Assembly: GCF_003477525.1 (NCBI RefSeq) | Contig: NZ_QUDO01000006.1 | Coordinates: forward strand, 62,001-126,000 | Direction of reading: 5' to 3' | Source of the DNA: Ruminococcus sp. AF41-9 | GTDB taxonomy: Bacteria; Bacillota; Clostridia; Lachnospirales; Lachnospiraceae | DNA: 64,000 nt | Shown here: piece after piece, positions 46,257 to 55,450 of the stretch | Layout: each line of letters begins with the position of its first letter | Numbering within the stretch: the first letter of the stretch is position 1 | Notes under the pieces: generated by a model | The model's input: the letters and a program-made list of their open reading frames with translations, nothing else | Told to the model about the DNA's origin: nothing | Database searches by the model: none | Position numbers and translations under genes: made by a program

Positions 46257-47471
46257 TTACAGATTCTTAATTCGTTCAATTGCTTCCAGTGTATTCTCAT
46301 GTGTTCCAAACGCAGTGAGACGGAAGAATCCCTCACCGTGTGCACCGAATCCTGAGCCTGGAGTTCCTACGATGTTGGCTTTTTCAAGAAGATAATCAAA
46401 GAACTCCCAGGAAGTCATCTTATCCGGTGTTTTCAGCCAGATATATGGAGCGTTTACGCCACCGGATACGGAATAGCCTGCTGATGCCAGACCTTCGTAG
46501 ATGGCTTTGGCGTTGCTCATATAGTAGCCTACCTGTTCTTTCAGCTGTGCTTTTCCTTCAGGAGAGTATACCGCCTCTCCTGCACGCTGTACGATGTATG
46601 GAGCACCGTTGAATTTTGTGCCATGGCGTCTTGCCCAGAGACTGTGGAGATCTACACCGTCACGAACCAGATCCTTTGGTACAACTGTAAAGCCGAGGCG
46701 AACACCTGTGAAACCTGCATTTTTGGAGAAGCTGCGCAGTTCGATGGCGCAGGTTCTTGCTCCTTCGCACTCATAGATGCTGTGCGGTACATTTTCTTCG
46801 GAGATGTATGCTTCGTATGCTGCATCATAGATAATTACAGAACCGTTTTTATTTGCATAGTCTACCCATTCCTGAAGCTGCGGTTTGGTGATCGCACCAC
46901 CGGTTGGGTTATTCGGGAAGCAAAGGTAGATAAGATCCGGTACTTCTTCCGGGAATTCCGGAAGGAAGCCGTTGGATGCTGTACATGGCATATAGATTAC
47001 GTTATCAAAGTTGCCACGTTCTTTGTTGTATTCTCCTGTACGGCCTGCCATTACGTTTGTATCTACATATACAGGATATACAGGGTCGCACACTGCAATC
47101 TTGTTATCCAGTCCGAATATTTCCTGGATATTTCCGGAATCGCTCTTTGCACCGTCAGATACAAAGATTTCGTCTGCTTCAATGTCACAGCCTCTGTCTT
47201 TGTAGTCATTCTTTGCAATGGCAGATCTTAAGAATTCATAACCAAGATCAGGTGCATAACCATGAAATGTAGCTGCATCACCCATTTCATCTACAGATTT
47301 ATGAAGTGCCTCAATGATCGCCGGAGCCAGAGGCTGGGTTACATCACCGATTCCCAGTGAGATCACGTTTGCCTGTGGGTTGGCTTCTTTATATGCTTTT
47401 ACTTTTTTTCCAATTGTGGAAAACAGATAGCTTCCCGGTAATTTCAGATAGTTGTGGTTTACTGTTACCAT
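46257..47471 (-). CDS. dapL: LL-diaminopimelate aminotransferase
   Basis: DapL makes LL-diaminopimelate directly from tetrahydrodipicolinate and glutamate for lysine and peptidoglycan synthesis. The PLP-dependent fold type I signatures are [15 protein letters not shown], the [13 protein letters not shown] segment, [11 protein letters not shown] (Asp contacts PLP) and the Schiff-base Lys in [16 protein letters not shown]. The length of 404 residues from the ATG at 47471 (GGAGG upstream) matches. It is a single gene with its own promoter. Confidence 0.96.
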   Translation of the reverse strand: MVTVNHNYLKLPGSYLFSTIGKKVKAYKEANPQANVISLGIGDVTQPLAPAIIEALHKSVDEMGDAATFHGYAPDLGYEFLRSAIAKNDYKDRGCDIEADEIFVSDGAKSDSGNIQEIFGLDNKIAVCDPVYPVYVDTNVMAGRTGEYNKERGNFDNVIYMPCTASNGFLPEFPEEVPDLIYLCFPNNPTGGAITKPQLQEWVDYANKNGSVIIYDAAYEAYISEENVPHSIYECEGARTCAIELRSFSKNAGFTGVRLGFTVVPKDLVRDGVDLHSLWARRHGTKFNGAPYIVQRAGEAVYSPEGKAQLKEQVGYYMSNAKAIYEGLASAGYSVSGGVNAPYIWLKTPDKMTSWEFFDYLLEKANIVGTPGSGFGAHGEGFFRLTAFGTHENTLEAIERIKNL

Positions 47472-47589
47472 GTTTGATTTCCTCCCTGGCATGTTTCGCA
47501 GTTTTTATATACCTGTCTACAGCAGGCTGCTGCTTTGCCTTTCCATTTCTGTTTGTGTCTTTTCTTCAAATATGTTTTATTCGAGTTTT

Positions 47590-47617
47590 ATTATACTTAA
47601 TTATTTAGCAATGTAAA
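47590..47617 (-). promoter_or_regulatory. dapL promoter
   Basis: TTTACA and TATAAT are separated by 16 bases, about 120 bases before the start. Confidence 0.65.
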
Positions 47618-47721
47618 GCCTAAAAGTATCTTTAAAGAATAATTTTAAATTTTTTATGTTACTGAAAATAAAATGAACAATAACATTTTTACCCCGGGCA
47701 TAATGTCCGGGGTGATTTATT

Positions 47722-49161
47722 TTATTTGCGCTTCTCTACTTCTTTCATTAGTGTCTCGCGGACGCTTGCAGGATTTGCCTTGCCTTTCATCTCTTTCATG
47801 ATCTGACCTACAAAGAAGCCCATGACTTTATCTTTACCTCCCAGAAGTTCTGAAAGTGGTCCTGGGTTAGCATCCAGGATCCTGTTGATGGTTTCTTCCA
47901 GAAGTCCTGTGTCTTCTACAATCTTCAGACCATGTTCCTCAATGTAGGCTACAGGATCAATGTCTTCCTCAAATACTTTCTCAAAGACTTTTTTGGCATT
48001 CTGAGGGCTGACTTCGGATTTTTCTACCATTACCAGAAGATCTGCAAGATGCTTCGGTGAGAAAGATACCTGTTCCGGATCCATAGCTTTATCTTTCGTC
48101 AGACGGAGTACCTCACCCATAAACCAGTTTGCTGTCTTCTTTGCATTTCCGTAGATTGCTGCTGTTTCTTCAAAAAGACCTGCAAGATGGCGGGATTCTG
48201 TAAGGATTCCCGCATCGTATGCCGGAAGTCCGTACTCTTCCTGATAACGGGCCTGTTTCACTTCGCGAAGCTCCGGCTGTTCTGCTTTGATCTTTTCAAT
48301 CCATGCATCAGAGATATGGATTGGAGGCAAATCTGGATCAGGGAAATATCTGTAGTCTTTGGCATCTTCTTTGGAACGCATGGCGTAGGAGTATTCTTTG
48401 TTGTCATCCCAGCGGCGTGTTTCCTGTGTAACTGCCTTGCCTTCTTCAATCAGTTCAATCTGACGTTCTCTTTCGCCTTCGATTGCTCTGGCAATGGCTT
48501 TGAAAGAGTTCAGGTTCTTCATCTCTGTTCTGGTACCGAATTCTTCTGCTCCCACTTCACGGACAGAAAGGTTAACGTCTGCACGCATGGAGCCTTCCTG
48601 AAGTTTACAGTCTGATACACCCAGATACTGCATCATACAACGGAGTTTTTCAAGATAGGCGATTACTTCCTCAGAGCTTCTCATATCCGGCTCGGATACG
48701 ATCTCGATCAACGGGACACCGCTTCGGTTATAGTCTACCAGGGAGCAGTCTTCCCATTCATCATGGATCAGTTTACCTGCATCCTCTTCCATATGCATTT
48801 CATGGATGCGGATTTTCTTTTTGCCTGCAGAGGTTTCAATCTCTACCCATCCGTCATGACAGATTGGCAGATATAACTGAGAGATCTGATAGTTCTGTGG
48901 GTTGTCCGGATAGAAATAGTTCTTACGGTCAAATTTGCAGTACTGATGGATCTGGCAGTTTGCTGCAAGACCTGCTTTCAGGGCAAACTCTACTACTTTC
49001 TTATTTAATACAGGCAGGGAACCCGGCATACCTGTGCAGACCGGGCATGTATGTGTATTGGGTGCTCCTCCGAATTCAGTGGAACATCCGCAGAAAATTT
49101 TTGTTTTTGTTGCAAGTTCTACATGGACTTCAAGTCCTATGACTGTTTCGTACTGTTTCAT
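47722..49161 (-). CDS. gatB: Asp-tRNA(Asn)/Glu-tRNA(Gln) amidotransferase subunit B
   Basis: GatB activates the aminoacyl group on the mischarged tRNA. The N-terminal cradle domain carries YETVIGLEVHVELATKTKIF and CGCSTEFGGAPNTHTCPVC with the zinc Cys pairs, then VDYNRSGVPLIEIVSEPDM. The C-terminal YqeY/helical tail domain ends with the usual GFFVGQIMKEMKGKANP. At 479 residues it is complete. Its start overlaps the gatA stop by one base. It is the last gene of the aspS-gatCAB unit. Confidence 0.97.
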   Translation of the reverse strand: MKQYETVIGLEVHVELATKTKIFCGCSTEFGGAPNTHTCPVCTGMPGSLPVLNKKVVEFALKAGLAANCQIHQYCKFDRKNYFYPDNPQNYQISQLYLPICHDGWVEIETSAGKKKIRIHEMHMEEDAGKLIHDEWEDCSLVDYNRSGVPLIEIVSEPDMRSSEEVIAYLEKLRCMMQYLGVSDCKLQEGSMRADVNLSVREVGAEEFGTRTEMKNLNSFKAIARAIEGERERQIELIEEGKAVTQETRRWDDNKEYSYAMRSKEDAKDYRYFPDPDLPPIHISDAWIEKIKAEQPELREVKQARYQEEYGLPAYDAGILTESRHLAGLFEETAAIYGNAKKTANWFMGEVLRLTKDKAMDPEQVSFSPKHLADLLVMVEKSEVSPQNAKKVFEKVFEEDIDPVAYIEEHGLKIVEDTGLLEETINRILDANPGPLSELLGGKDKVMGFFVGQIMKEMKGKANPASVRETLMKEVEKRK

Positions 49162-50630
49162 TATCTGGTGCCTCCTTCTCCTGGCACGGCAAAGGAGCCG
49201 CGGCTGGTTTCATAGGCGTGTGCTGCACGCAGGATTTTCTTTTCCATGAAGCAGTCCCCGATCATCTGGATACCGATTGGGAGACCTTTGCTGTCTTTTC
49301 CGCATGGAACTGTAATTCCCGGAAGACCGCAGAGATTGACTGCTACTGTGTAGATATCTCCAAGATACATGGCAAGGGGATCTTTTAAGCTTTCACCGAT
49401 CTTCGGTGCTGTAAATGGAGATGCAGGTGCAAGGAGCACATCATATTTGCCAAATGCCTGGTCAAATTCTTTCTTGATCAGGGCTTTTGTGCGGAGTGCT
49501 TTCAGATAGTATGCATCATAATAACCGGAGCTTAACACGAAGGAACCAAGCATGATACGGCGTTTTACTTCCTCACCGAAACCTGCTGTTCTGGTCTTTT
49601 TGTACATGTCGTGAAGACCTTCATATTCTGCTGCACGGAAACCGTACTTCACTCCATCGAAACGTTCCAGGTTGGAACTTGCTTCTGCACTGGCGATAAT
49701 ATAATAAGCCGGAATCATGTATTCCATGGTTTTGATAGAGAAGAATTCTACTTCTGCTCCCAGTTCTTTCAGCGTATCAAGAACACCCATAAAAGATGCT
49801 TTTACTTCCGGATCAAGTCCCTCTGCCAGATATTCTTCAGGAACTCCGAATTTCATCCCCTTGATATCTCCTGTCAGTTCTTTGGAGAACTGAAGATCTT
49901 CTCTTTTCATGGATGTGCTGTCTTTTGTATCATGTCCTGCGATGATCTCCAGAAGAGCTGCACAGTCAGATACGTCTTTTCCTACAGGACCAATCTGATC
50001 CAGGGAAGATGCATAAGCTACAAGGCCATAACGGGATACTGTTCCATAGGTTGGTTTAATTCCGGTTACACCACAGTAGGAACTTGGCTGACGGATAGAT
50101 CCGCCTGTATCTGAACCAAGTGCCAGATAAGTTTCTCCTGCTGCCACTGCTGCACAGGAACCACCTGAAGAACCGCCTGGTACGTGTTCTAAGTTCCATG
50201 GGTTTCTGGTGATGCCGTAAGCGGAGGTCTCTGTTGTACTTCCCATGGCAAATTCATCCATATTTGTTTTTCCGATAATGACCAGTCCGGCTTTTTCCAG
50301 ACGGTCAATAACTTCTGCATTATACTGAGGCACAAAATTCTCAAGAATCTTTGATGCACAGGTAGTTTTCTTTCCATTAATACAGATATTATCTTTGATC
50401 GCGATCGGTACGCCTGCAAGAGGACTGGTATAAGTACCGTCCTCGATGCCTTTTTGTACTTCTTCTGCACGTTTGTATGCTTCTTCTTTATATGTGTCAA
50501 GATAAGCGTGTACTTCTGAATCCTGTTTCTCAATCTGTTCAAAAACAGTTTTTACTCCATCCAGGACGCTGACCTGACGCTGTTTTATTTTTTCCCCAAG
50601 CTGCAGGGCTGTTAATTTTTCCAACTCCAT
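49161..50630 (-). CDS. gatA: Asp-tRNA(Asn)/Glu-tRNA(Gln) amidotransferase subunit A
   Basis: GatA is the amidase that frees ammonia from glutamine or asparagine. The Ser-cisSer-Lys triad is visible: Lys in VPIAIKDNI, and the serines in PGGSSGGSCAAVAAGE and LGSDTGGSIRQPSSYCG. It is 489 residues, typical. It starts 12 bases after gatC. Confidence 0.97.
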   Translation of the reverse strand: MELEKLTALQLGEKIKQRQVSVLDGVKTVFEQIEKQDSEVHAYLDTYKEEAYKRAEEVQKGIEDGTYTSPLAGVPIAIKDNICINGKKTTCASKILENFVPQYNAEVIDRLEKAGLVIIGKTNMDEFAMGSTTETSAYGITRNPWNLEHVPGGSSGGSCAAVAAGETYLALGSDTGGSIRQPSSYCGVTGIKPTYGTVSRYGLVAYASSLDQIGPVGKDVSDCAALLEIIAGHDTKDSTSMKREDLQFSKELTGDIKGMKFGVPEEYLAEGLDPEVKASFMGVLDTLKELGAEVEFFSIKTMEYMIPAYYIIASAEASSNLERFDGVKYGFRAAEYEGLHDMYKKTRTAGFGEEVKRRIMLGSFVLSSGYYDAYYLKALRTKALIKKEFDQAFGKYDVLLAPASPFTAPKIGESLKDPLAMYLGDIYTVAVNLCGLPGITVPCGKDSKGLPIGIQMIGDCFMEKKILRAAHAYETSRGSFAVPGEGGTR

Positions 50631-50641
50631 TGTCCTGTCTC

Positions 50642-50935
50642 CTATCCTATGGTTTTCGGAACCTGATACTGTCCTTCTTTTGCCTTCGGTGCATTTGCCA
50701 GCATTGCTTCTTTGTTGTCTCCGTTTGTGACAACGTCCTCACGAAATACGTTTTCATCCTGGAAAATATGGGACATAGGCTCTACTTCCGATGTATCCAG
50801 TTCATCCAGTTTCTCTACATAATCAAGCATTTTCTGCATTTCAGCTTTTGCTTTTTCCTTTTCTTCTTCCGAGAGGGAAAGCTTGGCCAGGATGCAGACA
50901 TTTTCCATTGTTTCATCATCTATGATCTTTGCCAT
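50642..50935 (-). CDS. gatC: Asp-tRNA(Asn)/Glu-tRNA(Gln) amidotransferase subunit C
   Basis: GatC is a 97-residue helical belt that ties GatA to GatB. Family features are the N-terminal VCILAKLSLSEEEKEKAKAE and the later MLDYVEKLDELDTSEVEPMS. It sits first in gatCAB, about 120 bases after aspS. AAGGAGAAAATC precedes the ATG. Confidence 0.94.
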   Translation of the reverse strand: MAKIIDDETMENVCILAKLSLSEEEKEKAKAEMQKMLDYVEKLDELDTSEVEPMSHIFQDENVFREDVVTNGDNKEAMLANAPKAKEGQYQVPKTIG

Positions 50936-51053
50936 GATTTTCTCCTTATATATACTGCCTGTAACATTCTATATTGCTTTTATTTCTTTCTGCCCGGAAT
51001 CAACCTGCCGTTTCCGGTCAATATATAGGCAGCTTTCCAAGTTTCTGACTTGT

Positions 51054-52385
51054 TTACGGCTCCAGACGGTTCATATCTCGAGGGAAGAGACAGGTTTCAC
51101 GAACATTCTCTTCACCGATAAGCTGCATGGTCAGACGTTCCAGACCGATTCCCAGTCCACCGTGAGGCGGCATACCATGTTTGAAGGTATCCAGATACTG
51201 TTCCATGCCTTCCTGCGTCATACCTCTGTCTTCAATTTTCTGTACCAGCATATTGTAATCATGGATACGCTGTCCGCCTGTTGTGATCTCAAGGCCTTTG
51301 AATAACAGGTCAAAGCTTAAGGTAAATCTTGCGTCTTCCGGATCATCCATTGCATAGAATGGACGTTTCTTTGACGGATAATGTGTGACAAATACGAAAT
51401 CTGAGCCATATTCTTCTTTGAAATACTGTCCGATCAGTGCTTCTTCTTCCGGCTCCAGATCGAATGGATTTCTGATCTTACGGTTATATTTCTGTGATAC
51501 CAGTTCCTTGGCTACATCGAAACGGACTGCCGGAATTTTGGATACATCCGGGATCTCAAGCTTCAAAATCTGTACTTCTTTTGCATATTCTGTTTTCAGA
51601 AGGTTCATGGCATACTGGAGGAATCCTGTTTCCATTGCCATAATTTCTTCGAAGCTGTCAATATATCCCATCTCGAAGTCCAGACTGGTGTATTCATTTA
51701 AGTGACGTTTGGTATTATGTTTCTCAGCCCGGAATACGGGGCCTGTCTCAAATACTCTGTCAAATACGCCAACCATCATCTGTTTGTAGAACTGTGGGCT
51801 CTGTGCAAGTACTGCAGGTTTGTGGAAGTAGCTGAACTTGAAAAGGTTTGCTCCACCCTCTGCTCCTCTTGCTCCGATCTTTGGAGTGTGGATTTCTGTG
51901 AATCCCTGTCCGTAGAGATAATCGCGGAATGCTTTTGTCAGTGCCTCCTGAATTTTAAATTTGGAACGCTCCTGAATGTTTCTCAGGGAAATCGGTCTGT
52001 AGTTTAATTTTGCTTCCAGGGAAGTGTTCAGTTTCCATTTGTCGATTGCCATTGGAAGTGGCTCTGCCGGTGTTGATAAAATATCAATATGACGAATACG
52101 AAGCTCTCTTCCGTGGGGTGCTCTCTCCTCTTCATGCAGGATTCCTTTCACCCTGATCGTCATTGCTTCCTTCAATTCATGAATGGAAACATTTGCCATT
52201 TCATTTTCATAGACTGTCTGGAATAAGCCTTCCCTTCTTCTAAGAATGATAAATGCCACATCACCCATATTACGGATGCTGTGAACAGCGCCTTCGATTA
52301 CGGCTTCCTGGTTCAGGAGATTATTACCTACGAGTTCCTCCCAGGTATTGATTTCTTTTTTCCATGTTCCATCCATAAATTCCAT
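51054..52385 (-). CDS. aspS: aspartate-tRNA(Asp/Asn) ligase, archaeal (non-discriminating) type
   Basis: Class II synthetase motifs are present: motif 2 in FETGPVFRAEKHNTKRHLNE, a flipping-type region in SLDFEMGY, and motif 3 in HGGLGIGLERLTMQ. The short protein without the bacterial GAD insertion, and segments such as LEAKLNYRPISLRN and GLEITTGGQRIHDY, place it in the archaeal/eukaryal AspRS group, which in bacteria usually also charges tRNA-Asn. GatCAB directly downstream supports this. GGAGG lies eight bases before the ATG at 52385; the open frame reaches 52472. Asn-tRNA would then be made by transamidation. Confidence 0.92.
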   Translation of the reverse strand: MEFMDGTWKKEINTWEELVGNNLLNQEAVIEGAVHSIRNMGDVAFIILRRREGLFQTVYENEMANVSIHELKEAMTIRVKGILHEEERAPHGRELRIRHIDILSTPAEPLPMAIDKWKLNTSLEAKLNYRPISLRNIQERSKFKIQEALTKAFRDYLYGQGFTEIHTPKIGARGAEGGANLFKFSYFHKPAVLAQSPQFYKQMMVGVFDRVFETGPVFRAEKHNTKRHLNEYTSLDFEMGYIDSFEEIMAMETGFLQYAMNLLKTEYAKEVQILKLEIPDVSKIPAVRFDVAKELVSQKYNRKIRNPFDLEPEEEALIGQYFKEEYGSDFVFVTHYPSKKRPFYAMDDPEDARFTLSFDLLFKGLEITTGGQRIHDYNMLVQKIEDRGMTQEGMEQYLDTFKHGMPPHGGLGIGLERLTMQLIGEENVRETCLFPRDMNRLEP

Positions 52386-52501
52386 TTCCTCATCCTCCAT
52401 TTCTTCATTTCTGAAAACCTTTGTGATATCTTCACTGGTTACAAGTTCAAAAGGCTTTTCGTGAAAGCACAACGACTTTTTGGCTAAAACCCTGGAATAT
52501 C

Positions 52502-52562
52502 AAAAAGGCGTAATCAGAAAATCCGGAGACACTTATCCCCTGGACTCTCTGATTACGCCTTT
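52502..52562 (-). terminator. terminator-like hairpin in the aspS leader
   Basis: AAAGGCGTAATCAGA and TCTGATTACGCCTTT form a 15-bp stem closed by an inner hairpin (CCGGAGACACTT/CCCCTGG region), and the minus strand continues with T. It lies about 115 bases before aspS. A TTGACA at 52700-52705 (minus) could start a leader of about 170 bases through it. No T-box anticodon-arm or antiterminator consensus is visible. It may end the glnA-ANTAR transcript or attenuate aspS. Confidence 0.65.
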
Positions 52563-52777
52563 GTAATCATTCTTCCTGTTATTATCTATTTTATGTTTGT
52601 TTGTGTTCTTTCTATATATAATATAATGTTAGGGTTAAAATGTATTTTGCCTCTAACTTGATATGAACAAAAATATATTCTGTATATTACCACATATTCT
52701 GTCAAAATAATATCGTCATTTTTTACAAAATTTTCCTTATTATTTTCGGATATTTTATTTAGAACGTGTTTGAAAAA

Positions 52778-53332
52778 TCAGATTTCATCATACATCAGCA
52801 TGAGTAACATCTGTGCAGTTTCTACCATGTTGGTTCCTGAATCCATGCTGCATTTCTGGATGTGTCGATATGCTTCATCTTCTGTCATCTGGTTTTTTTC
52901 CATCAGAAGGCGTTTGGCATTCGAGATATAATTCTGTTCTTTTTCTGATCTGGGCTTTGGTTTCTTTTTTTCTTTTTTGATCCGGCGTTCCAGATGATAG
53001 AGCATGTCATTGACCGTATCTATCAGTGCGCTTGCTTTCATCGGCATCTGTACAGTGCTGACGGAATTCGGTGCTTCATCTATAATACGCTGAGAAGCCA
53101 GAAGCAGCATTTCAAAATACTGTGGCAGGTCATCGAGAGCGTCTTTATAATAGGCATCTGTCAACTTATACCCACATATCAGAACACCACTGTCAAGCTC
53201 TGAGATACTGGCCAGCGCATTAGAGACAGAGCTGCAGACAGAGGCTACTGTGAGCCCATGTCTGTTAAGTATTGTGCGGATTTTCTTTGCGTCTTCAATT
53301 TTCGGTAACGCAATCACAATGCTGCTGCTCAT
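52778..53332 (-). CDS. ANTAR-domain RNA-binding antiterminator
   Basis: Residues 1-115 form a response-regulator-like receiver that lacks a clear phosphoacceptor Asp (SSSIVIALPKIEDAKKIRTI, then SELDSGVLICGYKL). A short coiled coil (YHLERRIKKEKKK) leads to the C-terminal ANTAR helices (RLLMEKNQMTEDEAYRHIQK, then VETAQMLLML). ANTAR proteins bind paired RNA hairpins and prevent termination, often in nitrogen genes. AGGAGTGG precedes the ATG at 53332. It follows glnA on the same strand. Confidence 0.9.
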   Translation of the reverse strand: MSSSIVIALPKIEDAKKIRTILNRHGLTVASVCSSVSNALASISELDSGVLICGYKLTDAYYKDALDDLPQYFEMLLLASQRIIDEAPNSVSTVQMPMKASALIDTVNDMLYHLERRIKKEKKKPKPRSEKEQNYISNAKRLLMEKNQMTEDEAYRHIQKCSMDSGTNMVETAQMLLMLMYDEI

Positions 53333-53373
53333 AACTCTGCCACTCCTATTTCTGTTACAGTCTGAGTTTCCGT

Positions 53374-53577
53374 CCACTGCTTATTGCTTTTTGCAACCTC
53401 CGCAGGGGACTTGTTTGATTTTGATCAAGCGGATGTTCGCAATCCGCTTCGCTACTTGCTCATAACCGAATAACTGCTTCGCAGTTTATCAGAAGAAGCT
53501 TCGCTCCTCCTGATACAAACAAGTCCCCACCCACTGCTTATTGCCTTTTACAATTTCTACAGGGGACTTGTTTGATT
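53374..53577. repeat. intergenic repeat, family 2, two internal copies
   Basis: CCACTGCTTATTGC followed by CAGGGGACTTGTTTGATT occurs at 53374-53420 and again at 53530-53577. Between them AACAAGTCCCC (53518-53528) is inverted to GGGGACTTGTT, so hairpins can form. It fills the gap between the ANTAR gene and glnA. Confidence 0.65.
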
Positions 53578-53580
53578 CGG

Positions 53581-54903
53581 TTAAATTCTGTATAAGTATT
53601 CCTCGATTTCCCAGGCTGAGATTTCTCTTGTATAGCGCAGCCATTCTTTTTTCTTGGCTGCTGCGTATTCTTTACAAAATTCTGTTCCAAGTACTTCTTT
53701 GATCCAGTCACTCTGTTCGAAGTAATCAATTGCTTCGTTCAAATTTCCCGGAAGATTCTCAATCTTCATTGTTTTCTGGTCTGTTTCAGATAGCTCTCTG
53801 CTGGAGGACTTGGTCGGATAAATCTTCTTATGGATTCCATCCAGTCCTGCTGCCAGACATACTGCAAATACCAGATACGGATTTGCTGCTGCATCCGGAC
53901 TTCTCAGCTCGATCCTTGTTTCCATCCCTCTGGATCCCGGAATTCTTACCAGGGAATTCTGGTTATTCTTTGTCCATGTCAGTTCTGTCGGTGCTTCATA
54001 GCCTGGAACCAGACGTTTGTAGGAATTTACGATAGGATTGGTGATCAGTGCCATCTCTTTGCTGTGAGCCAGAAGACCACCTACAAAGTAATAAGCTTCT
54101 TCACTTAATTCCTGGGGATTTCCCGGATTGACGAATACATTTCTTCCATCTTTAAATAAGGAGAAATGAATGTGCATTCCGGAGCCGTTTACTTCTGCCC
54201 GCGGTTTAGGCATAAATGTCGCATGAAGTCCATGGCGTTTGGCAATGGTACGGACCGTCATCTTAAATGACATGATCCGGTCTGCAATAGTACGGACTTC
54301 ACCATATTTGAAATCTACTTCGTGCTGTGCAGGAGCAGTTTCATGGTGAGAAGATTCTACCTCAATCCCCATGTCTTCCAGATTTAATACAATATCACGT
54401 CTTGCGTTTTCACCCAGATCCACAGGACTGACATCCAGATATCCGGCCTTTTCATGTGTTACAGTAGTCGGAACTCCGTTATCATCTGTATGAAAAAGGA
54501 AAAATTCACATTCCGGATCTACCAGACAGGTGTATCCCTCCTTCTTTGCCTCCCGGGCGGTTTTCTTCAGGATATATCTCGGACTTCTCTCATGAGGGGT
54601 TCCGTCCGGACAATAGATATCGCATAACAGTCTGGCAACTTTTCCCTGCTGTGGTCTCCATGGGAGAATTGCAAAAGTGTCAAGATCCGGTCTTAAGTAC
54701 ATATCCGGTTCAGATTCTCCTGCGATTCCTGCGATAAAGGAACCATCTACGATACATCGGTTATCCAGCGCACGGGGAAGTTCCCGGGCAGTTATGGCGA
54801 TGTTTTTCAGCGTTCCGAACATATCTGTAAACTGGAGACGGATAAATTCCACGTCTTCCTCCTCAGCCATCTGTAATATTTCTTCTCTGGTATAATTCCC
54901 CAT
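53581..54903 (-). CDS. glnA: glutamine synthetase, type I
   Basis: GlnA joins ammonia to glutamate using ATP. Signatures are VDPECEFFLFHTDD (metal Glu), HHETAPAQHEVDFKYGE, VNGSGMHIHFSLF, the flexible-loop and Arg region RLVPGYEAPTELTW, and RIPGSRGMETRIELRSPDAA. At about 440 residues it is a GSI-alpha size without the adenylylation-loop extension. I use the ATG at 54903, nine bases after AAGGAG; the ATG at 54907-54909 is too close. A consensus promoter and a terminator-like hairpin precede it. Confidence 0.96.
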   Translation of the reverse strand: MGNYTREEILQMAEEEDVEFIRLQFTDMFGTLKNIAITARELPRALDNRCIVDGSFIAGIAGESEPDMYLRPDLDTFAILPWRPQQGKVARLLCDIYCPDGTPHERSPRYILKKTAREAKKEGYTCLVDPECEFFLFHTDDNGVPTTVTHEKAGYLDVSPVDLGENARRDIVLNLEDMGIEVESSHHETAPAQHEVDFKYGEVRTIADRIMSFKMTVRTIAKRHGLHATFMPKPRAEVNGSGMHIHFSLFKDGRNVFVNPGNPQELSEEAYYFVGGLLAHSKEMALITNPIVNSYKRLVPGYEAPTELTWTKNNQNSLVRIPGSRGMETRIELRSPDAAANPYLVFAVCLAAGLDGIHKKIYPTKSSSRELSETDQKTMKIENLPGNLNEAIDYFEQSDWIKEVLGTEFCKEYAAAKKKEWLRYTREISAWEIEEYLYRI

Positions 54904-55012
54904 TTTCATTCACTCCTTGTCAGCATAGTTTCTGCTGTTTTTGCTTTCTTAATGATTCTTCGATACAGTTTTGTCCTGTCTGGAAGTTTTATAGATTCTT
55001 TTTATAATGATA

Positions 55013-55060
55013 TAAAAAATGGCGCACTTTCTACAGTTACTTTTCTATAGAAAGAACGCC
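55013..55060 (-). terminator. terminator-like hairpin just after the glnA promoter
   Basis: On the minus strand GGCG and CGCC close a stem that continues with CTTTCTATAG and CTGTAGAAAG around the loop AAAAGTAA, followed by ATTTTTTAT. The inner loop bases AAAGTA have A1 and G4, as in ANTAR-bound hexaloops, though the closing pair is not Watson-Crick. Confidence 0.7.
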
Positions 55061-55076
55061 TTTGTTCATGTAGGCA

Positions 55077-55105
55077 ATTATAACAATGTACCTGTTCTTT
55101 GTCAA
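55077..55105 (-). promoter_or_regulatory. glnA promoter
   Basis: Perfect TTGACA and TATAAT separated by 17 bases, the best promoter in the window. It lies about 20 bases before the hairpin. Confidence 0.9.
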
Positions 55106-55173
55106 CTGCTTATTTTTTCATCGGCTCTTTCCATGTTACTGTGCATTCCGCTCTCAATAACATGCTTTGCAGC

Positions 55174-55320
55174 TTACTTATAATCGCTATTTTGAGAATA
55201 CCGCATCATTCTCGAAAGAAGATATACGCAGTACTGATTCATGCCGATTCCCTCTCTCTGAGAATGTTCTGCCAGTAGTCTATGCAGGCTTCTTGGAATT
55301 CTCAGTGTGACATACTCACG
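55174..55320 (-). pseudogene. HicB-like antitoxin C-terminal scar
   Basis: The minus frame reads EYVTLRIPRSLHRLLAEHSQ, then GMNQYCVYLLSR and stops. This is the ribbon-helix-helix-like DNA-binding end of HicB-type antitoxins. The N-terminal HicB domain and any hicA gene are missing. The frame is cut exactly where the TnpB element begins, so the insertion or a later deletion removed the rest. Confidence 0.7.
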
Positions 55321-55450
55321 CCACTTAAATCTTACAGATTTTGAAGTGGGAGCTTCCTGCTCAATTGCCCTTCAGGGCAAAGCTAAAACAGGCTATCCCC
55401 GCGTGTCCCGCGGTTCTTTTTTTATCCGGTTACGGATCTTTTCTGTGCTA
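55316..55450 (-). ncRNA. IS200/IS605 right end and probable omega RNA
   Basis: The region downstream of tnpB holds the stem pair CCACTT/AAGTGG with inner AAATCT/AGATTT, and the GCCCT/AGGGC and CCGCG/CGCGG hairpins. TnpB proteins process an RNA that overlaps the 3' end of their gene and ends at the element boundary, with the flanking DNA as guide. The guide here would start in the HicB scar near 55318. This is from family knowledge; no expression is known. Confidence 0.6.

Noticed and set aside
47691..47715. CCCCGG hairpin after gatB
   Set aside because: The T-rich side is on the plus strand while gatB is on minus, so it does not fit as its terminator.
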